Part shown: positions 43,295 through 51,760 of the stretch, piece by piece
Layout of the letters: every line of letters starts with the position of its first letter
Numbering within the stretch: position 1 is the first letter of the stretch
NCBI GenBank assembly: GCA_039931065.1
Contig: JBDTSP010000001.1
Coordinates: forward strand, 310,001-374,000
DNA: 64,000 bases
From: CADEED01 sp039931065
GTDB taxonomy: Bacteria; Pseudomonadota; Gammaproteobacteria; Steroidobacterales; Steroidobacteraceae
Direction of reading: 5' to 3'
Program-made: the position numbers and the translations under genes
Notes under the pieces: generated by a model
Database searches by the model: none
What the model was told of the DNA's origin: nothing
Seen by the model: only the letters and a program-made list of their open reading frames with translations

Positions 43295-45253
43295 ATGTTA
43301 CAGCGAATCGCCGTGCAGCTGGCGGGGGCCAGCCTTGCGGCAACGATGATGATCACGGCGCGCGCCGACACGATGCTCATGGATGCCTTGTTCACCGATC
43401 ACGCGGTCGTGCAACGCGACCGGCCCATCGAGGTCCGGGGGCGCGCTACGGCGGGCGTTACCGTCACCGTCACGTTTGCCAATGCGACGCAGACCGCCCG
43501 GGCGGACGCCCAGGGTCAATGGGCGCTGAGGTTGCCGGCCCAGCCCGCGGGCGGACCCTTCACGTTATCGGCGCGCACGGACACGGCCGCGCAAAACGCC
43601 ACCGACGTGATGGTCGGCGATGTGTGGTTGTGCTCGGGCCAATCGAACATGGAATGGCCGGTACGCAACACGCTCGATGCGGGTTCGGAAGTCGCGTTGT
43701 CGGCGAACGAACGCATCCGCCAGGTCACGATCGCGCGCGCCAACAGCGCCGCGCCGCTCGCGCACTTCGACGCGCCGCTCGAATGGAAAGTGGCGGGCCC
43801 CGCGACGACGGAGCATTTCTCGGCCGCCTGTTACTACTTCGTGCGCGAGCTTTCGAAAACAGTGGATGCGCCGCAGGGAATCATCTCGTCGAACTGGGGC
43901 GGCAGCCGCATCGAGCCGTGGATGAGCGAGGCCAGTCTGCGCGCCATCGACGGTTATCAGGCGCCGCTCGAGTTGTTAGGCGAGTACCGCACCAACCGCC
44001 CGGTGGCCTTCTGGCACTGGGGCGAGATCTGGCAGAAGTGGTGGCTGGCGCAGCCGGTCAACAAGGGCAGGCAACCGTGGCTTGCGAACTACGACAAGTC
44101 CGGCTGGCAACGCGCGCCGGAACAGCTCAACTACTGGGAGACCTGGGGGGTGCCTGCCCTCGGCCGCTATGACGGCATGGTGTGGTTCCGCGCGAATGTG
44201 CGACTGACCCGGGCGCAGGCGAAACAGGCCGCGAAGCTTTCAATGGGTCAGATCGACGACGTCGACGTGACCTGGATGAACGGCCGCGCGGTGGGCAATT
44301 CCTTCGGCCTCGATGCGCGCGTGTACGACCTGCCGGCGAAGCTGCTCAAGGCCGGGGACAACGTCGTCGTCGTGAACGTCCACGATTTCTGGGGCGACGG
44401 TGGTTTGTATGGGCCGGCCGAACAGCGCGCACTGCTTTTGGCCGATGGCACGCGTATTCCGATCACGGGCTGGCAATACCAGTTGGCGCCGACAAACCTC
44501 TGGCCACCGCATACGCCGTGGGAATCGTTGAACGGCGTGAGCGTGCTCTACAACGCGATGATCGCGCCGCTCGGAAATTACGGGTTGCGCGGCGTGGCGT
44601 GGTACCAGGGCGAAGCGAACGCGTCTCTCGAAGATGCGCTCAAGTACCAGGCGCTGTTGCAGGGGATGTTCGTCGACTGGCGCAAGCAGTTCCAGGCGCC
44701 GCTGCCGTTTCTGGTCGTGCAGCTGGCCAACTTCGGCAAGCTCGCGGACACCAATGTGGATAGCGGCTGGGCGCGGCTGCGCGATGCGCAGCGCCGCGCG
44801 GTCGCGGCGGATGGAAATGCGGGGCTTGCCGTCACCATCGACATTGGCAATCGCGACGACATTCATCCGACCAACAAGCAGGAGGTCGGCCGGCGGCTGG
44901 CGCGCGCGGCGCGGCATGTCGTTTATGGAGAGAAGGTGTCGGCGTCGGGCGCGGCGCCGGTATCGGCACGGCAGGCATCGTCGGGCGTCGATGTGATGCT
45001 GGGAGACTTCGACGGCAAACTGCGCGTGATCGGCGCGAAAGAACCGAGTGGATTCGAGTTGTGCGGTGCTACGCAGGACACCTGCCACTTCGTGCGTGCG
45101 GAATTGCGTGAAGGTGGGGCGGTGCACCTGGAGGATGCCGCGGCGGGCGCGGCTACGCGCGTGCGGTTTTGCTGGGCTGACAGTCCGTTGTGCAACCTGT
45201 ACGACACCAGTGGGTTGCCGGTGGGGCCGTTTGAGATTCAGGTCGGGAAGTGA
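43295..45253 (+). CDS. Sialate O-acetylesterase-type SGNH carbohydrate esterase
   Basis: 652 aa. Start at the ATG at 43295, with GAGGAG 6 bases upstream. Signal peptide ends ARADT. Residues 25-100 form a beta-sandwich, then the SGNH block VWLCSGQSNMEWPV carries the nucleophile Ser (about 117), with GVAWYQGEANA (oxyanion) and a C-terminal Asp-x-His (DIHPTNKQEVG). The length and layout match proteins annotated as sialate O-acetylesterases, many of which deacetylate plant glycans such as acetylxylan. Beside a GH10 xylanase, removal of acetyl groups from xylan is the likely role. Confidence 0.85.
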   Translation: MLQRIAVQLAGASLAATMMITARADTMLMDALFTDHAVVQRDRPIEVRGRATAGVTVTVTFANATQTARADAQGQWALRLPAQPAGGPFTLSARTDTAAQNATDVMVGDVWLCSGQSNMEWPVRNTLDAGSEVALSANERIRQVTIARANSAAPLAHFDAPLEWKVAGPATTEHFSAACYYFVRELSKTVDAPQGIISSNWGGSRIEPWMSEASLRAIDGYQAPLELLGEYRTNRPVAFWHWGEIWQKWWLAQPVNKGRQPWLANYDKSGWQRAPEQLNYWETWGVPALGRYDGMVWFRANVRLTRAQAKQAAKLSMGQIDDVDVTWMNGRAVGNSFGLDARVYDLPAKLLKAGDNVVVVNVHDFWGDGGLYGPAEQRALLLADGTRIPITGWQYQLAPTNLWPPHTPWESLNGVSVLYNAMIAPLGNYGLRGVAWYQGEANASLEDALKYQALLQGMFVDWRKQFQAPLPFLVVQLANFGKLADTNVDSGWARLRDAQRRAVAADGNAGLAVTIDIGNRDDIHPTNKQEVGRRLARAARHVVYGEKVSASGAAPVSARQASSGVDVMLGDFDGKLRVIGAKEPSGFELCGATQDTCHFVRAELREGGAVHLEDAAAGAATRVRFCWADSPLCNLYDTSGLPVGPFEIQVGK

Positions 45254-45332
45254 GGGTTGTATGGGCGCGGAGAAGAGGACTTTGTTAGGTAGGTCTGGAT
45301 AGGGTGCCGCTGACGTCGTGAAGCGCGCATTT

Positions 45333-45378
45333 GGGGACTGCCCCCATTTTCCGCGGACGGAAAATGGGGGCAGTCCCC
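45333..45378. repeat. Palindrome between esterase and Gfo/Idh/MocA genes
   Basis: Arms 45333-45353 and 45358-45378 are exact complements over 21 bp (core GGGGACTGCCCCCATTTTCC) with loop CGGA. It lies between two converging genes and ends 10 bases from the stop of the oxidoreductase gene. Confidence 0.9.
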
Positions 45379-45388
45379 GCTACGTCGG

Positions 45389-46480
45389 CTAGATCAGCGA
45401 GACGGGGCGTCCCTTCTTGATCGACTCGTAGATAGCCGTCAGATATTTCACGTCCTGCAAACCCATCTCGCCGGGCACCTTCGTCGGGCGCTTGTTGATG
45501 ATGCAATCCGCGAAGTCTTCTAGTTCCAGCGCGAACTGGTCCGGCACCTGGAAATTGATTTCGGCGCCGTCGCTGCGCTTGCCGCGGTTGCCGGTATAGA
45601 AGTACGCCGGCTCGAGACCGAATGAGCCGCGCGTGGTCGCGGCGCGAAAGCCGGTCAGGCCGTTGGCCGCATATGTGCTCGTACACTGCGTGACGACGCC
45701 GCCCGGGAACTTGGTCTGCCAGCTGACGGTTTCGTCGACTTCCTTGAACTTCACCGCGTCGGTCTTGACCTCGGTGGCGCTGATCCAGATGGGTTCCTCG
45801 CCCGTCAACATCCGCGTGGTCTGCAGGCAGTAGATGCCGACGTCCATGAGCGAACCGCCGCCGGCGAGTTCGCGCTTCAGGCGCCACTGCGTCGGGTCGC
45901 CGATCGCGAAACCGAAGTTGGCGTCGATCACTTTGACGTCGCCGAGCACCTTCTCGTGCGCCAGGCGCACGCATTCGAGGTGGTTAGGGTCGAACTGGCA
46001 GCGGTAGCCGACGCCGAGCATTTTCCCGGCCTTCTTGACCGCATCGATCATCTGCTGGCAACGATCGACGCTGATCTCCATCGGCTTCTCGCAGAACACG
46101 TGTTTGCCGGCGGCGGCCGCGGCCAGCGCGTGATCGAGATGCAGGGCGTTCGGCGTCACCACGTAGACGATGTCGATGTCCTTGTTGTCCGCCATGCGAC
46201 CCATCGACTTGTAGTCGTAGATGCTCTTGTCGGACAAACCGTACTTCTGTTTCCAGTCGGCGGCCTTCGACGGCGAGCCGGTGACGATGCCGGCGAGCCG
46301 GCAGTTGCGTGTCTTCTGCAACGCGGGCGCGATCTGCCCGGTCGAGAGATTGCCGAGCCCGACCAGCGCGACGCCGAGTTTGCGTCCGGGCGTCTGCCCG
46401 GTGACGACGCCCGAAAAGAGCGGTGCGGCGGCGAGGGCGGCGGTCTGGGCGAGGAATTGACGGCGCGGGTTCTTCAGCAT
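45389..46480 (-). CDS. Tat-exported Gfo/Idh/MocA-family oxidoreductase
   Basis: 363 aa from the ATG at 46480. It begins with a twin-arginine-type signal, KNPRRQFLAQTAALAAAPLF. The NAD(P)-binding fold follows (VALVGLGNLSTGQIAPALQ) and the active-site Lys motif is HVFCEKPMEI. The layout, with exported and tightly bound cofactor, is like periplasmic glucose-fructose oxidoreductase. It should oxidise or reduce a sugar; the identity is unknown. Its 3' end is next to a palindrome, and it converges on the esterase gene of the same sugar locus. Confidence 0.87.
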   Translation of the reverse strand: MLKNPRRQFLAQTAALAAAPLFSGVVTGQTPGRKLGVALVGLGNLSTGQIAPALQKTRNCRLAGIVTGSPSKAADWKQKYGLSDKSIYDYKSMGRMADNKDIDIVYVVTPNALHLDHALAAAAAGKHVFCEKPMEISVDRCQQMIDAVKKAGKMLGVGYRCQFDPNHLECVRLAHEKVLGDVKVIDANFGFAIGDPTQWRLKRELAGGGSLMDVGIYCLQTTRMLTGEEPIWISATEVKTDAVKFKEVDETVSWQTKFPGGVVTQCTSTYAANGLTGFRAATTRGSFGLEPAYFYTGNRGKRSDGAEINFQVPDQFALELEDFADCIINKRPTKVPGEMGLQDVKYLTAIYESIKKGRPVSLI

Positions 46481-46761
46481 GGCTTCGAATCCTTCGGAGC
46501 GGGGGGAGAAAAAAGCTGCCGGAGTTTATCCCAAGCAACTTTTTCTTGATTGCCGGAACCGCGGGCGCCGCGGACGTTACCCGTCCGCAGTGCGCTCTGA
46601 AACAAGGGGTTGGTGGACATGGACGTAGAAAACATCCACCCGCTGGTATGAAAAGGTCCCGACGGGCGAGTGGCGCCGGCGCTGCATCCAGTTCCGCGGC
46701 GGGAACAAATTGCCGGGTGGGCTCATTTGCCTGGATGAGCAACCCACCCGAGGAGAAATAC

Positions 46762-47343
46762 ATGTCTTTCCTGACTTCAGCACGCGAGCTGGTCCTGCCT
46801 TCCCGACGCGCCTTTCTGGGCGTTACCGGCACCGCGCTCTCCGGCACCGCGATTGCGCTGCTGGCGGGAAATCACGCGCTGGCCGCCGCCAGCGACAAGT
46901 CCGCCAATCCGGCCAACGACGTCGCCATCCTGAACAGCGCCCTGGCCGCGGAACTCGAGGCAATTGCCGCCTATAGCGTGGGTGCGGGCAGCGGACTCCT
47001 GAAAGGTGGCGTGCTGGCGCTGGCCGTCACGTTCCAGGGTCACCACAAACAACACGCGGAGGTGCTGGCGGGCGCGGTGACCAAACTCGGCGGCACACCG
47101 AACGCGGCCAGATCGAGCTACAGCTTCCCGGTCGAGACTCTGAAGACGCAGAACGATGTGTTGCGCTTCGCCGCGAATCTGGAGAAGGGTGCGGTGAGCG
47201 CGTATCTCGGCGCAGTGCCGTTGTTCAAGGATCGCGAGTTGTCGAAGGCGGCAGCCAGCATTCTTGGCGACGAAGCGATGCACTGGGCGGTGTTGCGACA
47301 GGCGGTCGGCGAAGAGCCGGTACCTGCGGCGTTCGTTTCGTAA
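46762..47343 (+). CDS. Tat-exported ferritin-like protein
   Basis: 193 aa. ATG at 46762 with the strong GAGGAG ribosome site. A twin-arginine signal (LPSRRAFLGVTGTALSGT) indicates export in folded form. A ferritin-like four-helix domain spans residues 45-190: AAELEAIAAYSVGAG, TFQGHHKQHAEVLAGAVTK, LEKGAVSAYLGAVPLF and ILGDEAMHWAVLRQA, with Glu and His residues placed to hold a di-metal site. The family (DUF4439-like) is of unknown function; other exported members handle iron or oxidative stress. It starts 281 bases after the divergent oxidoreductase gene. Confidence 0.8.
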   Translation: MSFLTSARELVLPSRRAFLGVTGTALSGTAIALLAGNHALAAASDKSANPANDVAILNSALAAELEAIAAYSVGAGSGLLKGGVLALAVTFQGHHKQHAEVLAGAVTKLGGTPNAARSSYSFPVETLKTQNDVLRFAANLEKGAVSAYLGAVPLFKDRELSKAAASILGDEAMHWAVLRQAVGEEPVPAAFVS

Positions 47344-47383
47344 GGTTTGCCAAGCGTGGGGCCGGCGTTGCAGAGTGGCGCCC

Positions 47384-48016
47384 ATGCTTGGCATTCATCA
47401 CTACGGGTGGTTTCTTGCGACCGCCATCGTCCTCGTCATCACGCCGGGCCAGGACACGTTTTTCATTCTCGGACGCAGCCTGTCGGGCGGGCGCGCCGCC
47501 GGGATCGCCGCGGCGCTCGGTATCAGCGCCGGCAGTGTGATCCACACCTTCGCGGCGGCACTCGGCCTTTCGGCGTTGCTGGCGACTTCTCCGTATGCGT
47601 TCATGGCGGTGAAGTTAACGGGCGCCGCCTATCTCATCTACATAGGGGCGCGCGCGTTGCTGAGCCGCGCGAGCGGATTGCCGGGCGAGCATCGCGCGGC
47701 TGTCGGTGACAGCCGATCGGCTGCATTCAGGCAGGGCGTCCTGTCGAACTTGCTCAATCCCAAAGTGGCGTTGTTTTTTCTCGCCTTGATGCCGCAGTTC
47801 ATCACCGCCGGCAGCACCAACAAGGTCGCTGCCTTCCTCGCGCTCGGACTTTCCTTCGTCGCGCTGGGCGTGGTCTGGTGTGTCGTGCTGGCCGTCGGTG
47901 CGGCGCATCTGCGCGGCGCCTTCCTGCGGCGCCCGTCGATGGCCAACGTCCTCAACAAGGTCGCGGGCGTCATGTTCATCGCGCTCGGCCTGAGACTCGC
48001 GACCGCCCGGCAGTGA
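47384..48016 (+). CDS. LysE/RhtB-family amino-acid exporter
   Basis: 210 aa. Start at the ATG at 47384; the longer open frame covers the ferritin-like gene end. Six hydrophobic segments (about residues 8-28, 40-62, 68-88, 118-140, 150-175 and 186-205). Family signatures: ITPGQDTFFILGRSLSGG near the N-terminus and LSNLLNPKVALFFLALMPQF in the middle. These proteins export amino acids such as homoserine, threonine or lysine. It follows the ferritin-like gene by 40 bases. Its TGA is immediately followed, in the same frame, by the truncated HD-domain remnant. Confidence 0.87.
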   Translation: MLGIHHYGWFLATAIVLVITPGQDTFFILGRSLSGGRAAGIAAALGISAGSVIHTFAAALGLSALLATSPYAFMAVKLTGAAYLIYIGARALLSRASGLPGEHRAAVGDSRSAAFRQGVLSNLLNPKVALFFLALMPQFITAGSTNKVAAFLALGLSFVALGVVWCVVLAVGAAHLRGAFLRRPSMANVLNKVAGVMFIALGLRLATARQ

Positions 48017-48028
48017 ACGACCCGGCCG

Positions 48029-48447
48029 ACGACTTTCCGCGAGCCCGAGTTGTTCGAGGCGATGCAGCAGGGCGCCGTCTTCATGATGGGTGGCAACCCG
48101 GCGTCGCCTCGTATGCCGGAGCAACCGACGCTGCTCGATTTCTTCCGGCTGCGATTTGGCTCGATTTCGCGCCGTCATCACTATCTGTCCGCGAAGCGGG
48201 CGCTCGAAGCGGGGCAGAACGAGAAAGTGATCATCGCCTGTTTCCTGCACGACATCTCCAACGGCGCCCGCGCCTGGTGACGATGTTCGACAAGTACGCC
48301 TTCGAGCCGGGGCTGGAAATCGATCCCGCGATGTTCGAAGACATCATCGGACGAAACTTCAGGCAGCCGAAGGAAGGCCTGGGATTCGACGGATCGCCGG
48401 TCGCGCACATGTGGCGTTCGATGATCTGGCCCAATAACTTCCTGTAG
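48029..48447 (+). pseudogene. HD-domain protein remnant with internal deletion
   Basis: Two parts of one protein lie in different frames. Part 1 (48029-48280): TFREPELFEAMQQGAVFMMG then HHYLSAKRALEAGQNEKVII and ACFLHDISNGA, an HD-domain start with no ATG before it. Part 2 (from about 48279, ending at the TAG at 48447): RLVTMFDKYAFEPGLEIDP to VAHMWRSMIWPNNFL. The join at NGARAW-TGA suggests that the middle, with the other metal ligands, was deleted and the frame shifted. The start codon also appears lost, since the remnant follows directly on the LysE stop. Not expected to be functional. Confidence 0.7.
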
Positions 48448-48451
48448 TTCG

Positions 48452-49573
48452 ATGGCCGGGGAACTCAAGGCGCAGTTCGGGGAAAGTGTGCCGCGTGCGA
48501 TCGCGAAAATGATCGTCGCCGTGTATCCGCGATTTCCACGCGCGGCATTTTTACGGGATACGCTCGACGGGTACGGGCCGTTGTCGCTCACCGGCCGCGG
48601 GTTTCACATTGCGGCGGCGCTGCGAAAACATCTGCCGCAGGATTACCCGCAGGCGCTGGCGGTGTTGCTCGAGTCGGCCACGCAGCCGCACGACCATCAA
48701 GGCGGCGGCATGGCGCCGTTTCTGTACATGCCGCACCTGTTCTTCATCGCGCGCCACGGGCTCGACCACTTTGAGGAATCGATGCACGCCCAACACGCGC
48801 TTACGCAGCTGTTCACCGCCGAATTCAGCATCCGCGCGTTTCTCGAGAAACACCCTGAGGCGACGCTGGCGCGGTTGCGGCAGTGGGCGAGCGATCCGAG
48901 CGAACACGTGCGCCGGCTGGTATCCGAGGGGACGCGGCCGCGGCTGCCGTGGGCACCGAGGCTGCGCGCATTCCAGAAAGATCCGCGGCCGGTGCTCGAA
49001 TTGCTCGAGCTGCTGAAAGACGACCCGGCGCTGTATGTTCGGCGCTCGGTGGCGAACAACCTCAACGATATCGGCAAGGATCATCCGAAGATCTTGACCG
49101 CGGTTGCGAAACGCTGGCTGAGGGGGGCGGGCGCCGAACGGCGCTGGATCGTGAGTCATGCGCTGCGATCGGCCGTGAAACGCGCGGACGCGGGCGCGCT
49201 CGCCGCATTGGGGTTCGGGGTCAAGGCGGATGTGGTCTTGCGCAAGGTGTCGATCGCGCCGGCGCGAGTGAAGATCGGTGGCAACGTCACCGTGTCTTTC
49301 GAATTGGCCAACAAGGCCGCGAAACGGCAACGCGTGATGGCGGACCTCGTGATCCATTTCGTGAAGTCGCGCGGTACCGGGGCGAAGACCTTCAAGCTCA
49401 AGGCGGTGGATCTGCCGCCACGCGGGCACGTGAAGTTGTCGAAGAAGATCACGCTGAAACAACTCACCACGCGCAAACATTACGTGGGTGTGCATCGGGT
49501 GGAGGCGCTGCTGAACGGCCGCGTGAAGGCGCTCGGAAAATTTACGCTGGCCTGCCTACCACCGCCGGCGTGA
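48452..49573 (+). CDS. AlkC-like DNA alkylation-repair glycosylase (HEAT repeats plus Ig-like domain)
   Basis: 373 aa. Residues about 1-255 are HEAT-like helical repeats of the AlkC/AlkD DNA-glycosylase family: AKMIVAVYPRFPRAAFLRDTL, FSIRAFLEKHPEATLARLRQ, DDPALYVRRSVANNLNDIGK and HPKILTAVAKRWL. The C-terminal 110 residues form an Ig-like beta domain (VKIGGNVTVSFELANKAAKR), the feature that marks AlkC rather than AlkD. AlkC removes 3-methyladenine from DNA. The ATG at 48452 has no strong ribosome site and lies 4 bases after the pseudogene's stop. Its end overlaps the convergent cupin gene by 18 bases. Confidence 0.8.
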   Translation: MAGELKAQFGESVPRAIAKMIVAVYPRFPRAAFLRDTLDGYGPLSLTGRGFHIAAALRKHLPQDYPQALAVLLESATQPHDHQGGGMAPFLYMPHLFFIARHGLDHFEESMHAQHALTQLFTAEFSIRAFLEKHPEATLARLRQWASDPSEHVRRLVSEGTRPRLPWAPRLRAFQKDPRPVLELLELLKDDPALYVRRSVANNLNDIGKDHPKILTAVAKRWLRGAGAERRWIVSHALRSAVKRADAGALAALGFGVKADVVLRKVSIAPARVKIGGNVTVSFELANKAAKRQRVMADLVIHFVKSRGTGAKTFKLKAVDLPPRGHVKLSKKITLKQLTTRKHYVGVHRVEALLNGRVKALGKFTLACLPPPA

Positions 49574-50581
49574 CAGTTCCTGCAGTAGTTTGGCGCGCAG
49601 TATCTCGGCGATCTGCGGCGCCGCGGTACCCTGGATGCCGCGCTGGCGCGGCGTGAGATGCGCGACCGGATCCCCGCCCGTCTGAAACACGTAGTGTTCG
49701 AACATTGCGCGCCAGATCTCCCGCTTCTCCGGCGGCAGCGAGCGGATCGAAAGGATGCCGTGTAACAGCACTTCGAACGCCGAGCCCTGCCAGGCGGGGG
49801 TTTCCTCCCACCAGTAATTGACCAGCACGTGGAATCGTTCGCGCGATTCGACGTGGTGCCACCACATGTAAGGGATGAACAACGCGTCGCCGGGTTCGAG
49901 GTCCGCCACCTGCGCATGTTCGAGCGCCGTGGCGAAACCGGGGTACTTCTCGAAATCCGGCGCGTGCAGCTTCACCATGCTGATGGGCTGACCGGCGAGC
50001 GTGAATTCGAGCGGACCGACATACAGGTTGGCGAGTTGTCCGGGCGGAAACAACGTGAAGCGGCGCATTCCGGCGACCACACAGGCGACGTTGTGCGAGA
50101 TGTCGTAGTGCGTCTGGACGGTGACCCGATTGCCCAGCCACAAGCGCGGCGCGATGCTGGCATCCAGCAGAGGCAATACGTTGTCGCGTGCGAAGTTCGG
50201 CAGTCCCGCGGATATCGGCACGGCGCCGACATACACAGCCGGCGGCGCAGGCGCGTCGAGCAGGGCGAGCAGGCGTTCGATCGAAGCTGCGAGGCGTTCC
50301 GGCCGCCGTTCGAAATTGAGCCCGTTCAGTTCGTCGTTGTAGAAGAAGTGGCCGCCGATCGACGGATCGCCATACATGGTCGCGGCCGTGGCGCCGGTGT
50401 CAAACGCACGAAGGTAGTTAGCCATGGCGACCGGCGACTCGAGCCCAGCGCGAACCGCGGGCCAGTCGCGCAGCGCGCCGCGCAACAGCGCGGGCTGGTG
50501 CGAGGGCACGATCTCGTTGCGGAATACGTCGGGGCTGACGTCACGCCATTCGCGTATCGGTGCGGAAGCTTTCGTCGCCAT
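49556..50581 (-). CDS. Cupin_8/JmjC-like protein B
   Basis: 341 aa. Paralogue of the protein at 42269: the same LRDWPAVRAGLESP start, metal motif QTHYDISHN (HxD) and distal His in YMWWHHVES, and FTLFPPGQLANLYVGPLEF. Such domains bind Fe(II) and 2-oxoglutarate and hydroxylate proteins or small molecules; the target here is unknown. Its 3' end overlaps alkC by 18 bases. It is 69 bases downstream of the retropepsin-like gene on the same strand and may be co-transcribed with it. Confidence 0.82.
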   Translation of the reverse strand: MATKASAPIREWRDVSPDVFRNEIVPSHQPALLRGALRDWPAVRAGLESPVAMANYLRAFDTGATAATMYGDPSIGGHFFYNDELNGLNFERRPERLAASIERLLALLDAPAPPAVYVGAVPISAGLPNFARDNVLPLLDASIAPRLWLGNRVTVQTHYDISHNVACVVAGMRRFTLFPPGQLANLYVGPLEFTLAGQPISMVKLHAPDFEKYPGFATALEHAQVADLEPGDALFIPYMWWHHVESRERFHVLVNYWWEETPAWQGSAFEVLLHGILSIRSLPPEKREIWRAMFEHYVFQTGGDPVAHLTPRQRGIQGTAAPQIAEILRAKLLQELSRRRW

Positions 50582-50650
50582 GGATTGGCGGCAGCTTAAC
50601 GGCTGCCAGTGGTACCGGGTAGGGATTGTCGCCGGTCCGGCGCGAACCGG

Positions 50651-51658
50651 CTAACGCTGGACGATGCGCGCGGTCGTGCGATCGCCGTACATGCTCACTT
50701 CGTTGCGGCGGTAGTCGATGACCAGCCGATCGAGGACGCCGATCATGTCCATGCCGATGAGCATGGCGGGCTGCTCGTGCAGGCCCCAGAGCTTGAACAC
50801 GTGGAAGTCCGCGAAGATGACTTCCATGTTGGTCAGCGTCATGTCGCCCATGGTCGCTTCCTTGATCTCCTGCACGTCGCCGTCGGCGATGTCGGGAGTC
50901 GCGCCATGGACCACCGCTGAAACGACTTCGCGTTTCTTGCGGCGGTTGCGGTTCATCTCCCGCTGCAACGCGAGGTTGCCCAGGCTGCGTTCCGCGCCGG
51001 TGTCGATCACGGCCTTGGCCTTGATGCGGCGGCCGACGCGCACGTCGACGATCATCAGGCCGTTGTCGTTACGCTCGGCACGCGCGGTGACCAAGCTGTA
51101 GTGGGGGCGCTTGCCGTTCGACGCGAGCACGCTGACGCGGTCGCGCTTGAAGTCGACGTCGATGCGCTGATCCTGAAAGCCCGCGACGCCGAGAATGCCG
51201 TCGGCATTGCCCATGATCGAAGTGAAGATCACCGGCAGATCCTGTTTCTCGAAACGCAGCGCGCCGATTTCGATGCTGTCGACGGCAACGGTGAAGACTT
51301 CCGCGGCGCCAGTGACGCCATTCAGCATGACGTTGCGGCCCACGGACGGAACGAGATTCAGCGCCTTGGCGAGATGCGGTGCGAGAGTCGAGCGGCTGGC
51401 GCCGGTATCGATGACGAAACGGAACGGGCCCTTGCCATTGACCATGACGTGCGTCATCACGCGGCCGATGCGGTCGAGGCGCGTCGGTGCGGCAAACAAA
51501 GGTTCGGGGTCGGCGAGCGCTCCGGAAAGATCTTCGGGAGTGCCGGGAATCCGCGAGGCGAAATTGGGCTCGGCGAACAGATCCCGGGAACAGATCCCCC
51601 CACCCAGCGCGAGCAGCGCTTGCAGTGCCATGCGACGGTTTGTCGGCCCGACCCTCAT
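50651..51658 (-). CDS. Two-domain retropepsin-like aspartic protease
   Basis: About 335 aa from the ATG at 51658 (frame open further upstream). The N-terminus has a Tat-like or Sec-type signal (TNRRMALQALLALGGG). Two pepsin-like half-domains are seen, each with the catalytic Asp-Thr-Gly: FVIDTGASRSTLA (about 82) and AVIDTGAERSLGN (about 216), and flap-end glycines ILGVAGFQ and LIGMDMIG. So one chain holds both Asp residues that a retroviral protease gets by dimerising. Proteins like this are exported in many proteobacteria, but their substrates are unknown. It follows the Anbu peptidase gene by 102 bases on the same strand. Confidence 0.83.
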   Translation of the reverse strand: MRVGPTNRRMALQALLALGGGICSRDLFAEPNFASRIPGTPEDLSGALADPEPLFAAPTRLDRIGRVMTHVMVNGKGPFRFVIDTGASRSTLAPHLAKALNLVPSVGRNVMLNGVTGAAEVFTVAVDSIEIGALRFEKQDLPVIFTSIMGNADGILGVAGFQDQRIDVDFKRDRVSVLASNGKRPHYSLVTARAERNDNGLMIVDVRVGRRIKAKAVIDTGAERSLGNLALQREMNRNRRKKREVVSAVVHGATPDIADGDVQEIKEATMGDMTLTNMEVIFADFHVFKLWGLHEQPAMLIGMDMIGVLDRLVIDYRRNEVSMYGDRTTARIVQR

Positions 51659-51760
51659 GCGGATCAAGCTACGCCTGTATTTGCGTGAAGGAAACAGCGT
51701 CGCGCCAAAACGTGCGCGCCGCACGGTGTGATGTCCCAGTTTCGAGCCCGCAGGCCGGTG

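Noticed and set aside
48452..49573. AlkD assignment for the HEAT-repeat protein
   Set aside because: The C-terminal Ig-like domain and length fit AlkC better.
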